Source: Mesorhizobium sp. M7A.F.Ca.US.008.03.1.1
GTDB lineage: Bacteria > Pseudomonadota > Alphaproteobacteria > Rhizobiales > Rhizobiaceae
Assembly: GCF_003997495.1 (NCBI RefSeq)
Contig: NZ_RZRU01000012.1
Coordinates: 62,001 to 126,000 of the forward strand
Length of the DNA: 64,000 bases
Direction: 5' to 3'
Position numbers and translations under genes: made by a program. This document shows, piece by piece, positions 7,615-15,743 of the stretch. The notes beneath the pieces were generated by a model. It saw only the letters and a list, made by a program, of their open reading frames with translations. It made no database searches and was not told where the DNA came from. Position 1 is the first letter of the stretch. Every line of letters begins with the position of its first letter.

Positions 7615-9069
7615 TCACGCCGTGGCGACCTTGATCGCCGGGTACAGCGCCCGGTAGCGCTGATAGGCATCGGCATAGGCGCCGCCGAGCGCGGCGTCCG
7701 GTTCGATCGTGGCATCGGTCTTCGGTGCCGTACAGATTTCAAGCGGATCGGCACCCGTCGCCGCAATCAGGCCGAGCCGTGCGGCACCAAAGGCGGCGCC
7801 GAAATCGCCGTCGGCGGGAATGTCGACAGGCAGTTGAAGCGCGGTGGCAATCGCCTTCAGCCAGTAACGCGAGCGCGAGCCGCCGCCGATCGCCGTCACC
7901 CGCGTCAAACTCGTGCCGGCCATGGCCAGGGCTTCGAGGCTGTCGCGGAAGGCAAAGGCTACACCCTCCAGTACGGCCTGGGTCAGCACGGCACGGCTCG
8001 ATTCATGCGCCAGCCCGGCGAACGCGCCGCGAATGGCGGCATCATTGTAGGGTGTGCGCTCACCCGAGAGATAAGGCAGGAAGGACACGCCGCTGGGCGC
8101 CTTCAATGTGTCGCCGAGCTCAGTGGTCAATTCGCCGGCGCTCTTCCCGGTGATTTCGGACAGCCAGTTGAGCGAATCCGTCGCCGACAGGATGACCCCC
8201 ATCTGATGCCAGGTGTTCGGCAGGGCGTGGCAGAAGGTGTGAACCGCGCTAGCCGGGTTGGGCAGGTAGGAAGCATTGGCGGCAAACAGCACGCCCGACG
8301 TGCCGAGCGAAACAAAAGCGTGGCCGGCGCCGACCGTGCCCATGCCGCAGGCCGAGGCCGCGTTGTCGCCGGCGCCGCCGGCGATCGGAATGCCGGCCTG
8401 GACGCCCCATTTCGAGGCCAATTCGCTGCGCAGCGCGCCTGCCTTGTGCGTACCCTCGACCAGCGACGGCATCTGCTTTTCATCGAGCGATGTCGCTGCG
8501 AGCAGGTCCGCACTCCAGCGGCGCTTGCCGACATCGAGCCAGGACGTGCCGGCAGAATCCGACATTTCCGAAATGTGCTCGCCCGAAAGCCAGAGCCGCA
8601 GGAAATCCTTGGGCAGCAGCACTTTTGCCACTTTGGCGAAGACAGCGGGTTCGTTGTTTTTCACCCAGGCCAGCTTCGGCGCGGTGAACCCGGGAAAGAC
8701 GATGTTGCCGGTCAGGGCTCGGAAGCGCGGATCGGCATCGAGGAGGGCCGCCTCGGCATGGCTGCGCGTGTCGTTCCACAGGATGCAGGGACGCAGCACC
8801 TTGTCGGCGGCGTCGAGCAGCGTGGCGCCATGCATCTGCCCGGACAGGCCAATGCCCTTGACTGCCGCGAGTTCATCCGGATGGGAGGATTTGAGCTCGG
8901 CGATTGCGTCTTCGCAGGCCCGGATCCAGTGCTCGGGATTCTGTTCCGACCAGCCGGGATGCGGCCGTGAAACGTCAAGCGAACCGTGGCCGGAACCGAT
9001 GACGGTTTGCCCGGCATCGATCAGCAGCGCCTTGACGCCCGACGTCCCGAGATCGAGGCCCAGATACAT
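7615..9069 (-). CDS. xylB: Xylulokinase
   Basis: A 484-residue FGGY-family kinase starting MYLGLDLGTSGVKALLID, the N-terminal phosphate-binding motif. It phosphorylates D-xylulose to xylulose 5-phosphate. The second half carries the FGGY signature regions (SFLPYLSGERTPYND, TAIGGGSRSRYWLKAIA), and GLSGQMHGATLLD marks xylulose binding. Its ATG is preceded by GGGAGGAAGAC and by a perfect inverted repeat at 9091-9113 that may be an operator. It works directly after XylA. Confidence 0.96.
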   Translation of the reverse strand: MYLGLDLGTSGVKALLIDAGQTVIGSGHGSLDVSRPHPGWSEQNPEHWIRACEDAIAELKSSHPDELAAVKGIGLSGQMHGATLLDAADKVLRPCILWNDTRSHAEAALLDADPRFRALTGNIVFPGFTAPKLAWVKNNEPAVFAKVAKVLLPKDFLRLWLSGEHISEMSDSAGTSWLDVGKRRWSADLLAATSLDEKQMPSLVEGTHKAGALRSELASKWGVQAGIPIAGGAGDNAASACGMGTVGAGHAFVSLGTSGVLFAANASYLPNPASAVHTFCHALPNTWHQMGVILSATDSLNWLSEITGKSAGELTTELGDTLKAPSGVSFLPYLSGERTPYNDAAIRGAFAGLAHESSRAVLTQAVLEGVAFAFRDSLEALAMAGTSLTRVTAIGGGSRSRYWLKAIATALQLPVDIPADGDFGAAFGAARLGLIAATGADPLEICTAPKTDATIEPDAALGGAYADAYQRYRALYPAIKVATA

Positions 9070-9090
9070 GTCTTCCTCCCACGCCAGTTA

Positions 9091-9113
9091 ATTTTTTCGG
9101 GTCTCGAAAAAAT
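9091..9113. promoter_or_regulatory. Perfect inverted repeat upstream of xylB, candidate operator
   Basis: Arms ATTTTTTCG and CGAAAAAAT flank the 5-base centre GGTCT, with CCAG and CTGG pairing further out. It is 22 bases upstream of the xylB start on the minus strand. An AT-rich perfect dyad in this position suggests a repressor site. It is not followed by a T-run on the minus strand, so a terminator for the upstream TPR gene is less likely. Confidence 0.5.
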
Positions 9114-9151
9114 CTGGCTTGGCCAGTTTTTAAAACAAGATCCGCTTCGGG

Positions 9152-10474
9152 TCAATTCTCCGACAAATCGGCGGCGCGTCGCACAAACAGCGCTGACATC
9201 GGACTGTCGGGCCGCGCCATCGAACGCTCCGCCGTAAGCGCCCTGGCCAGCGCACCGTCACCGGCGCGCAACGCTGCCTCGATCAGCGTCAGGTCGATAA
9301 CATCGCGCTGGGCGTGGCTGCCGCCGAAACGATGAGCGATCGAGCGGATCGGCCGGATCAGGCGTACGGCCTCGGCGTAGCTGCCCTCACCGAATGCCTT
9401 GATGGCGAGCGTCAGCGGATGGCCGACATCCCGCGTGAAAGCCGCATTGTCGTCGCTGACACGCATGGCGTCGCGCTGAGCCTCGAGCAAAGCGAGGGCC
9501 GGCGCATCGAACCCTGCACCGACAAAGGCCATCATCGCGTGGGCATCGTTGAAGGCATAATTTCCGGCTCCGGCCTTGCGCCAATTCGCGGCGAGCGCCG
9601 CCCACCGGTCGCCGACATCGACGCCGCCCAGGGCGAGCCGCCACAGGACTGCCGAGGCATCGACCATGTTGAGCGCCATCGTTGATTGCACGCTGTAGAT
9701 AGGGCCGTCATAGAGGGCCAGGACCGCGTCGGTCTCGCCGAGATCATAGTGGAACAGCGCCAGGTGCCACCAATTGTGGACCTGCAGGAAGCTCTCCCTT
9801 GTCCACGCTTCCGGGTTGGCCTGCATCCAGGCAATGCCATCCCTTTGCCGGCTTTGCATTTCCATGACGTGGGCGACGGCGTGCTGCGCCCAGCCGTCGC
9901 GCGGCTCGATGTCGACCGCCGCGCGGCCAAGCTGCTCGGCCCTGACATAGTCGCCCATTTCCTCCAGCCCGAAGGCCTGCATGCCGAGCATGGCGTGGTA
10001 GCCGGGCATGCCGCTCTGCCAGGACGGCAGGGCGCGGGCGATACGGTCGCGCAGCATGCGGGCATTGCCGGTGAAGAAATCGATCTGGTGGCCGACCTGC
10101 AGCGCCAGCCCGTCGCGCGGAGTCTCGATGGTGATATCTTCAAGAATGCGGCTAGCCTGATGCCAGTGCCCGTTGGCGAGATGACCAAGGGCAGAAACAT
10201 GTGCCTGCTCGCGCGTGGTCGCGGCAAGCGGCAGTGCGGCCTCATGGCAGGCTTTGGCCACGGCCGTCGCCTCCCGCTCGGTGGCGAGGCCGAACAGATA
10301 ACCCTTGAAGACATGCGCCATGACGAAGCCGGGATCTTCCGCGATGGCGCGGTCGATCGACGCGACGGGATCGCCGATGAAGCACTGCAGTTCACGCACC
10401 GCCTGGCTGTAGGGCGTGAATCCCGCCTCTGTTGCGCCCGAAAATGCCAGGCCGGATACGTCCCTGATTGCCAT
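9152..10474 (-). CDS. Tetratricopeptide-repeat protein, TTC38-like
   Basis: A 440-residue protein starting MAIRDVSGLAFSGATEAGF, followed by helical repeats. Segments such as AIAEDPGFVMAHVFKGYLFG, AHVSALGHLANGHWHQA, and DGWAQHAVAHVMEMQ with FLQVHNWWHLALFHYDLG match the TTC38-like TPR family found in bacteria and animals. It probably acts as a cytoplasmic scaffold, and no enzymatic motif is visible. It lies upstream of xylB in the same direction with an 82-base gap that contains a possible operator, so co-transcription is uncertain. Confidence 0.8.
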   Translation of the reverse strand: MAIRDVSGLAFSGATEAGFTPYSQAVRELQCFIGDPVASIDRAIAEDPGFVMAHVFKGYLFGLATEREATAVAKACHEAALPLAATTREQAHVSALGHLANGHWHQASRILEDITIETPRDGLALQVGHQIDFFTGNARMLRDRIARALPSWQSGMPGYHAMLGMQAFGLEEMGDYVRAEQLGRAAVDIEPRDGWAQHAVAHVMEMQSRQRDGIAWMQANPEAWTRESFLQVHNWWHLALFHYDLGETDAVLALYDGPIYSVQSTMALNMVDASAVLWRLALGGVDVGDRWAALAANWRKAGAGNYAFNDAHAMMAFVGAGFDAPALALLEAQRDAMRVSDDNAAFTRDVGHPLTLAIKAFGEGSYAEAVRLIRPIRSIAHRFGGSHAQRDVIDLTLIEAALRAGDGALARALTAERSMARPDSPMSALFVRRAADLSEN

Positions 10475-10717
10475 GCGATGTCCTTCGATCGACTAATGAC
10501 AGGCCCCTCGATCCCTCGGCCCAAGGCGATCCTAAAGCATAGGCCACGGACACGCCAACCACACACTGCGTCGGTCTAGTCAAGTATTCTTTGCAGTTTA
10601 GCAACCATGCGGGACAGATTAGGCATTGTAAATTCGAGGCGATTATATATTTGACAGACCCGGCCAAATCATAGGAGTCTGGCCCTGAAGGCCGGCAGAC
10701 ACCGAGGGGGGGTGTGG

Positions 10718-10975
10718 ATGACGATTAAGGTTTATCGTGGCGCCGCATCGGCCAACACCAGCGTTTGGGTCAGCGACGGAACAATACGGGCGCACGCAAA
10801 CGTTGAAGAGATCGCCGTAAGGTTTGCGACTGGCGGCCCTCTGAAGGCGTCAGCGTGGCGCATTTCTATTGATTCAACAGACTTCGCCGAATTGGCTGCG
10901 GCAATGGTCAAGGCCGACGCCGAGCGCGCCAGTAAGGCGTTCGAGCAGGCTTTAGCTGGCGCTATCCAATCGTAG
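10718..10975 (+). CDS. Hypothetical protein, 85 aa
   Basis: Start taken at the ATG giving MTIKVYRGAASANTS, 5-12 bases after a GAGGGGGGG tract; a GTG two codons upstream is an alternative. The sequence looks like a short beta-rich N-terminal half followed by an amphipathic Ala-rich helix (AAAMVKADAERASKAFEQAL). No family was recognised. It opens the lower-GC patch at 10.5-13.6 kb. The 243 bases upstream hold a TTGACA hexamer at 10651 but no clear promoter partner. Confidence 0.6.
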   Translation: MTIKVYRGAASANTSVWVSDGTIRAHANVEEIAVRFATGGPLKASAWRISIDSTDFAELAAAMVKADAERASKAFEQALAGAIQS

Positions 10976-10984
10976 GGAATGGCT

Positions 10985-11250
10985 TCAAGCCTTCGGGTAT
11001 TTCCCGGCCTTGATGAGCGGCCATGCCTCCGCATAGGGCATGACGCTTTCGTGCTTGGCCTTCCAATGAGCATCTATCCCGTCCCAGCCGTTGCCCTGAA
11101 AGACATGCTGGCACTCAGGACAAACTTTCAGCCCATGGCTTGGCTTCGCCACCTTCCTAAGTGCTGCATTCAACGGCTCTCGGAATCGGCCGTGCCAATC
11201 TGCCGTGCCAGATCGCGAAACTTGTCGATTTGTGTTTTGTTGTCAGGCAT
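10985..11250 (-). pseudogene. Frameshifted small zinc-finger-like protein (RFDAALRKVAK-type)
   Basis: Reading on the minus strand, ATG at 11250 opens 26 codons (MPDNKTQIDKFRDLARQIGT, then ADSESR) that end in TGA at 11170. The continuation lies in another frame, 10985-11173: LNAALRKVAKPSHG, then CPECQHVFQGNGWDGIDAHW and KAKHESVMPY. The junction CGTTGAATGCA needs one extra base to rejoin the R and (F/L)NAALRKVAK reading. The second part holds a CxxC...HxxxxH-like zinc site. I recall rhizobial small proteins with an intact version of the first half. It could alternatively be two overlapping ORFs with a TTG restart, or a sequencing error. Confidence 0.55.
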
Positions 11251-11307
11251 GCGGGGGTTGCTTTATCCGTTAAAGTTGTCACGATCCTGTTGGGGGGAAT
11301 TTATACC

Positions 11308-12576
11308 ATGGCAACTCGTTCAGTCGCAAAATTCATTGATGTCGGCCGCATTTTTCTTGACCACGATAATCCGAGACACGAGCCTTATGAGACCCAAGCA
11401 GAGGTTATCTCCTATCTCTGCAAAGACGAAATGGTTCTTCCGCTAGCGAGAGATATCGTTCGGCACGGGCTAAGCCCGTTGGAATTATTCGCTATTCTTC
11501 CGGGGAAAGTCTCCGGCACATACGCGGCCGCCGAAGGCAACCGCCGAATGTGTGCGCTTAAGCTGCTAAACGACCCTGATTTGGCACCACCACATCTCCG
11601 AAAAGACTTTGAAAAACTTGCAGTCGGCTGGACTCCAATCTCAGAGATTGCGGGCGTCGAGTTCAAAAACAGAGCTGATGCCAAGATCTGGCTTGACCGC
11701 CTTCACGACGGGCTAGCGGGAGGTGTTGGCCGCAAAAGTTGGAATGCGGACCAAAAGCAAAGGAATAGCGGGCAAAGAAAAAATAGCACGGCGCTAGCTG
11801 TTCTAGACTATGCACAAAAAACGAAAATGATCACACCGGAGCAGCGCAAAGGAAGACTCACGACGGCGCAACGGTTCCTTGGGAATACTCTTGTCCGGGA
11901 GGCGTTAGGTGTCGACCAGACTGATCCCACTGATGTCAGGTTCAATCGTCCGAAAGAGGACTTCGACCTCTTGTTGAAGAAGTTCATTGCGGACCTGCTG
12001 GCGGACAACAGTGAGGTGACATCGCGTAAGGACAAGTCTCAAATTGACGAATACGCCCGGAAGCTTAGTCGGACTGGCGGCCTTTCAGGGGAAACCATTG
12101 AGCCCGAACCCCTCCAGCCAACTGGGGGAAAAACTAAGGCCAAAACAAAGCCAAAGCACCCAGGTACACCAAAGAGGTTACCGTATGACGAGGCTATCGC
12201 GGAAGAGTTGAAGAAATTGGGCAATTACAAACTTGCCAACCTCTATTTTTCAATCTGCGACATCCCTTTGGGCTCCCATACGCCTTTGGTGGCTATTGGC
12301 TTTTGGGCCTTTCTGGAATCATTGTGTGCGAAGATAGGTTCTACTACCGACTTCCCGTCCTTCCTGAGTGTGCAGCGCCTGTCTGGTTACGGCTTGGGTG
12401 ACAAGGAGAAGACCAAGGGGCTTCGTCAAGCGATAGATCGGGTTTCCAAGTATGGGAACACGACAAAACACGATGAGGATGCAGCGAATTTTAACGGGAC
12501 ACAACTCGCTAACGACATGGAAAAAATGCGCAAACTCATCCTCAAATGTGTCGAGGAAGCTGTTTCAAAAATATAG
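11308..12576 (+). CDS. ParB/sulfiredoxin-like domain protein
   Basis: A 422-residue protein starting MATRSVAKFIDVGRIFLDHD; the ATG follows GGGGGGA at a normal distance. The N-terminal 100 residues carry ParB-like marks: DNPRHEP (20-26), IVRHGLSPLELFAIL, and EGNRRMCALKLL (76-87). The middle is basic and Lys/Gln-rich. A Pro/Lys-rich linker (residues about 270-300) leads to a helical C-terminal domain ending GNTTKHDEDAANFNG and MEKMRKLILKCVEEA. It is not a chromosome-partition ParB: no ParA and no usual ParB central HTH are seen. Codon and base composition are less GC-rich than in its neighbours (31 G/C of 60 bases in 11341-11400). A D12-class methylase follows 74 bases downstream, suggesting a functional pair. 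Confidence 0.75.
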   Translation: MATRSVAKFIDVGRIFLDHDNPRHEPYETQAEVISYLCKDEMVLPLARDIVRHGLSPLELFAILPGKVSGTYAAAEGNRRMCALKLLNDPDLAPPHLRKDFEKLAVGWTPISEIAGVEFKNRADAKIWLDRLHDGLAGGVGRKSWNADQKQRNSGQRKNSTALAVLDYAQKTKMITPEQRKGRLTTAQRFLGNTLVREALGVDQTDPTDVRFNRPKEDFDLLLKKFIADLLADNSEVTSRKDKSQIDEYARKLSRTGGLSGETIEPEPLQPTGGKTKAKTKPKHPGTPKRLPYDEAIAEELKKLGNYKLANLYFSICDIPLGSHTPLVAIGFWAFLESLCAKIGSTTDFPSFLSVQRLSGYGLGDKEKTKGLRQAIDRVSKYGNTTKHDEDAANFNGTQLANDMEKMRKLILKCVEEAVSKI

Positions 12577-12650
12577 CTCAGCCAGCTATGGCCGTGTAAA
12601 TCGCCGGATGCTAGAATCCCTTAGAAATCAATTCAAAGGGCATCCCACCA

Positions 12651-13532
12651 ATGTCGGTTACAGCCTCACCACTGCGATATCCGGGCGGCAAAACCTGCCT
12701 CCTTCCGTTGGTGTCAGAGTTGCTGCGGATCAACAAACTTGAGTTCGGTCATTATGCTGAACCGTATGCCGGGGGATGTGGCCTAGCCCTGTCTCTTCTT
12801 TATGGCGGTCACGTCAGCGACATCCATATCAATGATGTTGACCCTTCAATCTGGTCCTTCTGGCATAGCGTCCTAAATCGAACTGAAGAGCTTTGTTATC
12901 GAGTAGCCAAAACACCCATAACCGTTGAAGAATGGCGATGCCAACGGCAGATACATCTCAACCAAGATGAGGGCGATCCCCTGTCTCTAGGGTTTTCGGC
13001 TTTCTTCTTAAACCGCACAAACCGGTCTGGAATTATCAAAGACGCAGGTGTGATTGGCGGCCTAGCACAAACCGGTCCGTACAAGATCGATTGCCGTTTT
13101 AATCGCGACGATCTGATACGCCGCATCAAGCGTGTAGCCAAATATAGAAATCGAATTCATCTTTCCCGGCGAGATGCACTCGCCTTCATTTCAGACATCA
13201 GAAGCCAGAAACTCGGCTGCATGTTTTTTTGTATTGACCCACCGTACTTTAGCAAAGGCTCTAGCCTTTACACGAGTTACTACAATCCGTCGGACCATGC
13301 CATCTTGGCATCAGCAGTTCTTGAGCTGGAAGATCCTTGGGTTGTCACCTATGACAACGCGCCAGAGGTTTCGAAATTGTACCGGGACCGCCGCCAATTC
13401 GAGTTCGATATCAATTACTCGTTGGAAACGAAGCGAGTGGGAACGGAGCTATTAGTTGCCTCCAAGGGCCTGAAGCTGCCATCGCAGGTTCGAGAACGGC
13501 AAGTAAACCGTCCGCAATACCGCGCCGCGTAG
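12651..13532 (+). CDS. D12-class (Dam-type) DNA adenine N6-methyltransferase
   Basis: A 293-residue protein starting MSVTASPLRYPGGKTCLLP. Motifs in order are RYPGGK (SAM region, 9-14), AEPYAGGCGLALSL (36-49), NDVDP (61-65), FFLNRTNRSGI (118-128) and the catalytic CIDPPYFSKG (195-204). The alpha-type arrangement (SAM motif before DPPY) matches Dam/DpnM-like enzymes that methylate adenine in a short duplex target. No restriction endonuclease is visible. The preceding ParB-like gene is in the same orientation and shares the lower GC content, so this looks like an acquired two-gene module. Confidence 0.92.
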   Translation: MSVTASPLRYPGGKTCLLPLVSELLRINKLEFGHYAEPYAGGCGLALSLLYGGHVSDIHINDVDPSIWSFWHSVLNRTEELCYRVAKTPITVEEWRCQRQIHLNQDEGDPLSLGFSAFFLNRTNRSGIIKDAGVIGGLAQTGPYKIDCRFNRDDLIRRIKRVAKYRNRIHLSRRDALAFISDIRSQKLGCMFFCIDPPYFSKGSSLYTSYYNPSDHAILASAVLELEDPWVVTYDNAPEVSKLYRDRRQFEFDINYSLETKRVGTELLVASKGLKLPSQVRERQVNRPQYRAA

Positions 13533-13794
13533 GCCGGGCCTCACTCGGAAGGCCGGCCCTTTCGCCGCTTCTCATATCGCCAAAACGGCAACTTAAGCTG
13601 CACTGGCTTGCGATAATGCTCCTGCTTAGATTTCAACAGGTCTGCGGTAAGTGAGGCGCTTGCCCTTGGCGCCCTTCAAGGCAATGAGCGAACACGGACC
13701 CGAAAGTCCGCTCCGCTCCGGTTCTCGACATCAGCCATTTTCGGCTCGGCCTGACCTGAACCTCAACACACCTCGGGCCCTGAACCCAAGGTCT

Positions 13795-14418
13795 TCAATT
13801 GCTGGAACGCATCGCCACCGTGGCGATGCCCGCGCCGACCAGCAGCGTGCCGCCGGTACGGTTGAAGATGCGGATCGCCTTGGGATTGCGCACCACGTTG
13901 CGTGCGCGTGCCGCGATCAGCGCATAGCCGAACGCATTGGCGAAGGCGAGCACCAGGAAGGTCGTCTCGAAGATCAGCATCTGCGTCCAGAAATCGGCGT
14001 GCCGGTCGAGGAACTGCGGCAGGAAGGCGACGAAGAAGGTGATGCTTTTCGGGTTGAGCGCGGTGACCAGCCAGGCGTGCGCCATCATCTTGGCCGAGGA
14101 GACCGCGTCGGTGCGCGGTTCGGCCTTCAGCGCGCCGCCGGCGCGAAACAGTTTCACGCCGAGATAGATCAGATAGCCGGCGCCGATCAACTTCAGGATG
14201 GTGAAGACGGTCGCCGACGCGGCCAGCAGCGCGCCGATGCCCAGCATCGACAATGTCATCGCGGTGAAATCCCCCAGCGCCACGCCGACGGCCATCGGCA
14301 AGGCGGTACGCCAGCCCTGGCCCAGCGCATAGGACACGACGAGAAGGATGGTCGGTCCCGGAATGATGAGAAGGATCGTCGATGCGGCAGCGAAGGCGGC
14401 CCAGTTTTCGAAGGACAT
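13795..14418 (-). CDS. LysE/RhtB family amino-acid exporter
   Basis: A 207-residue inner-membrane protein starting MSFENWAAFAAASTILLIIP with the family hallmark PGPTILLVVSYALGQGWR near the start and about six hydrophobic segments. GYLIYLGVKLFR and HAWLVTALNPKSITFFVAFLPQF are also characteristic. It probably exports an amino acid or homoserine-lactone-type compound; the substrate is not predictable. It stands alone. The 262 bases before it (13533-13794) hold a GGCCGGGCC...GGCCGGCCC hairpin just after the methylase gene and nothing else I can identify. Confidence 0.92.
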   Translation of the reverse strand: MSFENWAAFAAASTILLIIPGPTILLVVSYALGQGWRTALPMAVGVALGDFTAMTLSMLGIGALLAASATVFTILKLIGAGYLIYLGVKLFRAGGALKAEPRTDAVSSAKMMAHAWLVTALNPKSITFFVAFLPQFLDRHADFWTQMLIFETTFLVLAFANAFGYALIAARARNVVRNPKAIRIFNRTGGTLLVGAGIATVAMRSSN

Positions 14419-14514
14419 GCTCGTCTCCTTTGAGCTTAAAGAAGAGGATAAATCCTTAGGCCCGGGAGAATGTAAAGAGGCGATTTCCTTAACTGCGCCA
14501 GCGGCAGATCGGTG

Positions 14515-14637
14515 TCAGTTCGCGCCGCTCAGCGTGCTCACGATATCGGCCAGACTGACATTGGCACCGAGAACGGTTGCCGCCGCGACAATGGCAGCGG
14601 CAAAAAGCTTGATGTCGGTTTTTAAGGTCTTGCACAT
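14515..14637 (-). CDS. Small exported or membrane peptide, 40 aa
   Basis: ATG at 14637 (MCKTLKTDIK) follows GAGGGGCCTCC. A basic start, then a hydrophobic stretch LFAAAIVAAATVLGANVSLA ending in a plausible signal-peptidase site, leave only DIVSTLSGAN as a mature part if it is cleaved. Alternatively it is a single-span membrane peptide. No family was recognised, and a longer in-frame upstream extension lacks a ribosome-binding site. Confidence 0.4.
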   Translation of the reverse strand: MCKTLKTDIKLFAAAIVAAATVLGANVSLADIVSTLSGAN

Positions 14638-14875
14638 GGAGGCCCCTCGCTGATGGTTCGAGGAGTAGGAAACGCCGGCGCCGGGAATATGACCCGACCG
14701 AGGTCTTTTCGTGCGGCAGCTTTTGTTCAAGTTCAGGCAAGAAGCTCGAACGTCGACAGGGCCATGCGCAAATGCAGGCTGTGCAAAGTCTTCACGCTTT
14801 ATCAACCATGAATGATGAAAATGCCCGCTATCCGGCCGGACCGTGCTCCCCGCCGACAGCGTAGGGTCTGGGTAT

Positions 14876-15643
14876 ATGCGTGAGTTGCCGCAAGGTCTGA
14901 CGCCGCCGCGAAATGGCGACGCAATCGAAACCGATCATCATCTTTCCCGCCGCGCCATCCTGTCCGGGGCTGGGGCGCTCGCGCTGCTCAGCGCCGCCGG
15001 TTGCTCGACCTCGGGCGGAGGTCTGCCGGCGCTCGAGCTCGACGACGTCACGACGGGTTCCGTGCGGCCGATCCGGCCAAGCATCAGCGTCGACAAGAAC
15101 ATCACCAGCCCCGGCGTCATGTATGCCGGGCTGACCGACGGCGGCTTCAACGTGCCGGAAGTGCCATATCTGAAGGTCAAGCCGGAATTCCGCCGCCAGA
15201 TCGTCGTCGACACGACAGGCGAGGCACCCGGCACCATCGTCGTCCATCTCAAGGAGCGCATGCTCTATCTCGTCCAGCCGGGTGGCGACGCCATTCGCTA
15301 CGGCGTCGGCATCGGCAAGGATGGTTTCCGCTGGTCCGGCCGCGCCAACATCCAGTACGGCAGGGAATGGCCGACCTGGACGCCGCCGCCGGAGATGATT
15401 GCCCGCAAGCCTGAACTGGTGAAATGGCAAGCCGGACAGCCCGGCGGCCTCACCAATCCGCTCGGCGCGCGCGCCCTCTACATCTACCAGGACGGCAAGG
15501 ACACCGGCTACCGCATCCACGGCTCGCCCGAATGGTGGAGCATCGGGCAAGCGATGTCGTCGGGCTGCGTACGCCTGATCAACCAGGACATCATCGACCT
15601 CTACAGCCGCGTCTCCAAGAAAAATCCGGTCGTCGTCGTCTGA
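14876..15643 (+). CDS. L,D-transpeptidase (YkuD/ErfK family) lipoprotein
   Basis: Start at the ATG giving MRELPQGLTPPRNGD; a GTG 33 bases upstream is an in-frame alternative. An SRRAILSGAGALALLSAAGC segment combines a twin-arginine-like region with a lipobox (LSAAGC), so the mature protein is probably a periplasmic lipoprotein. The YkuD catalytic motif is present as H-G-S-P-E-W-W followed by SSGCVRL, with Cys as nucleophile. The enzyme forms 3-3 peptidoglycan crosslinks or attaches proteins to peptidoglycan. Length is 255 aa, typical of alphaproteobacterial members. Confidence 0.92.
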   Translation: MRELPQGLTPPRNGDAIETDHHLSRRAILSGAGALALLSAAGCSTSGGGLPALELDDVTTGSVRPIRPSISVDKNITSPGVMYAGLTDGGFNVPEVPYLKVKPEFRRQIVVDTTGEAPGTIVVHLKERMLYLVQPGGDAIRYGVGIGKDGFRWSGRANIQYGREWPTWTPPPEMIARKPELVKWQAGQPGGLTNPLGARALYIYQDGKDTGYRIHGSPEWWSIGQAMSSGCVRLINQDIIDLYSRVSKKNPVVVV

Positions 15644-15743
15644 CGCTTATGCGGCGTGCTGGCGCCGCTCGAAACTCCCGTTGCGCGATGCGACAAGACA
15701 GGCCAAGGTGCCTTGAAAACCATCGCGCCGGGAGAAATCAAGC

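Noticed and set aside
11308..12576. Chromosomal or plasmid partition ParB
   Set aside because: There is no adjacent ParA, no parS-like site and no central ParB helix-turn-helix, and the neighbour is a methylase; only the N-terminal domain is ParB-like.
10475..13794. Prophage or integrative element
   Set aside because: The patch is lower in GC but holds no integrase, transposase, tRNA target or flanking direct repeat that I can see.
13651..14433. Plus-strand ORF over the LysE exporter
   Set aside because: The minus strand encodes an obvious membrane exporter; the plus-strand product is a charged low-complexity shadow.
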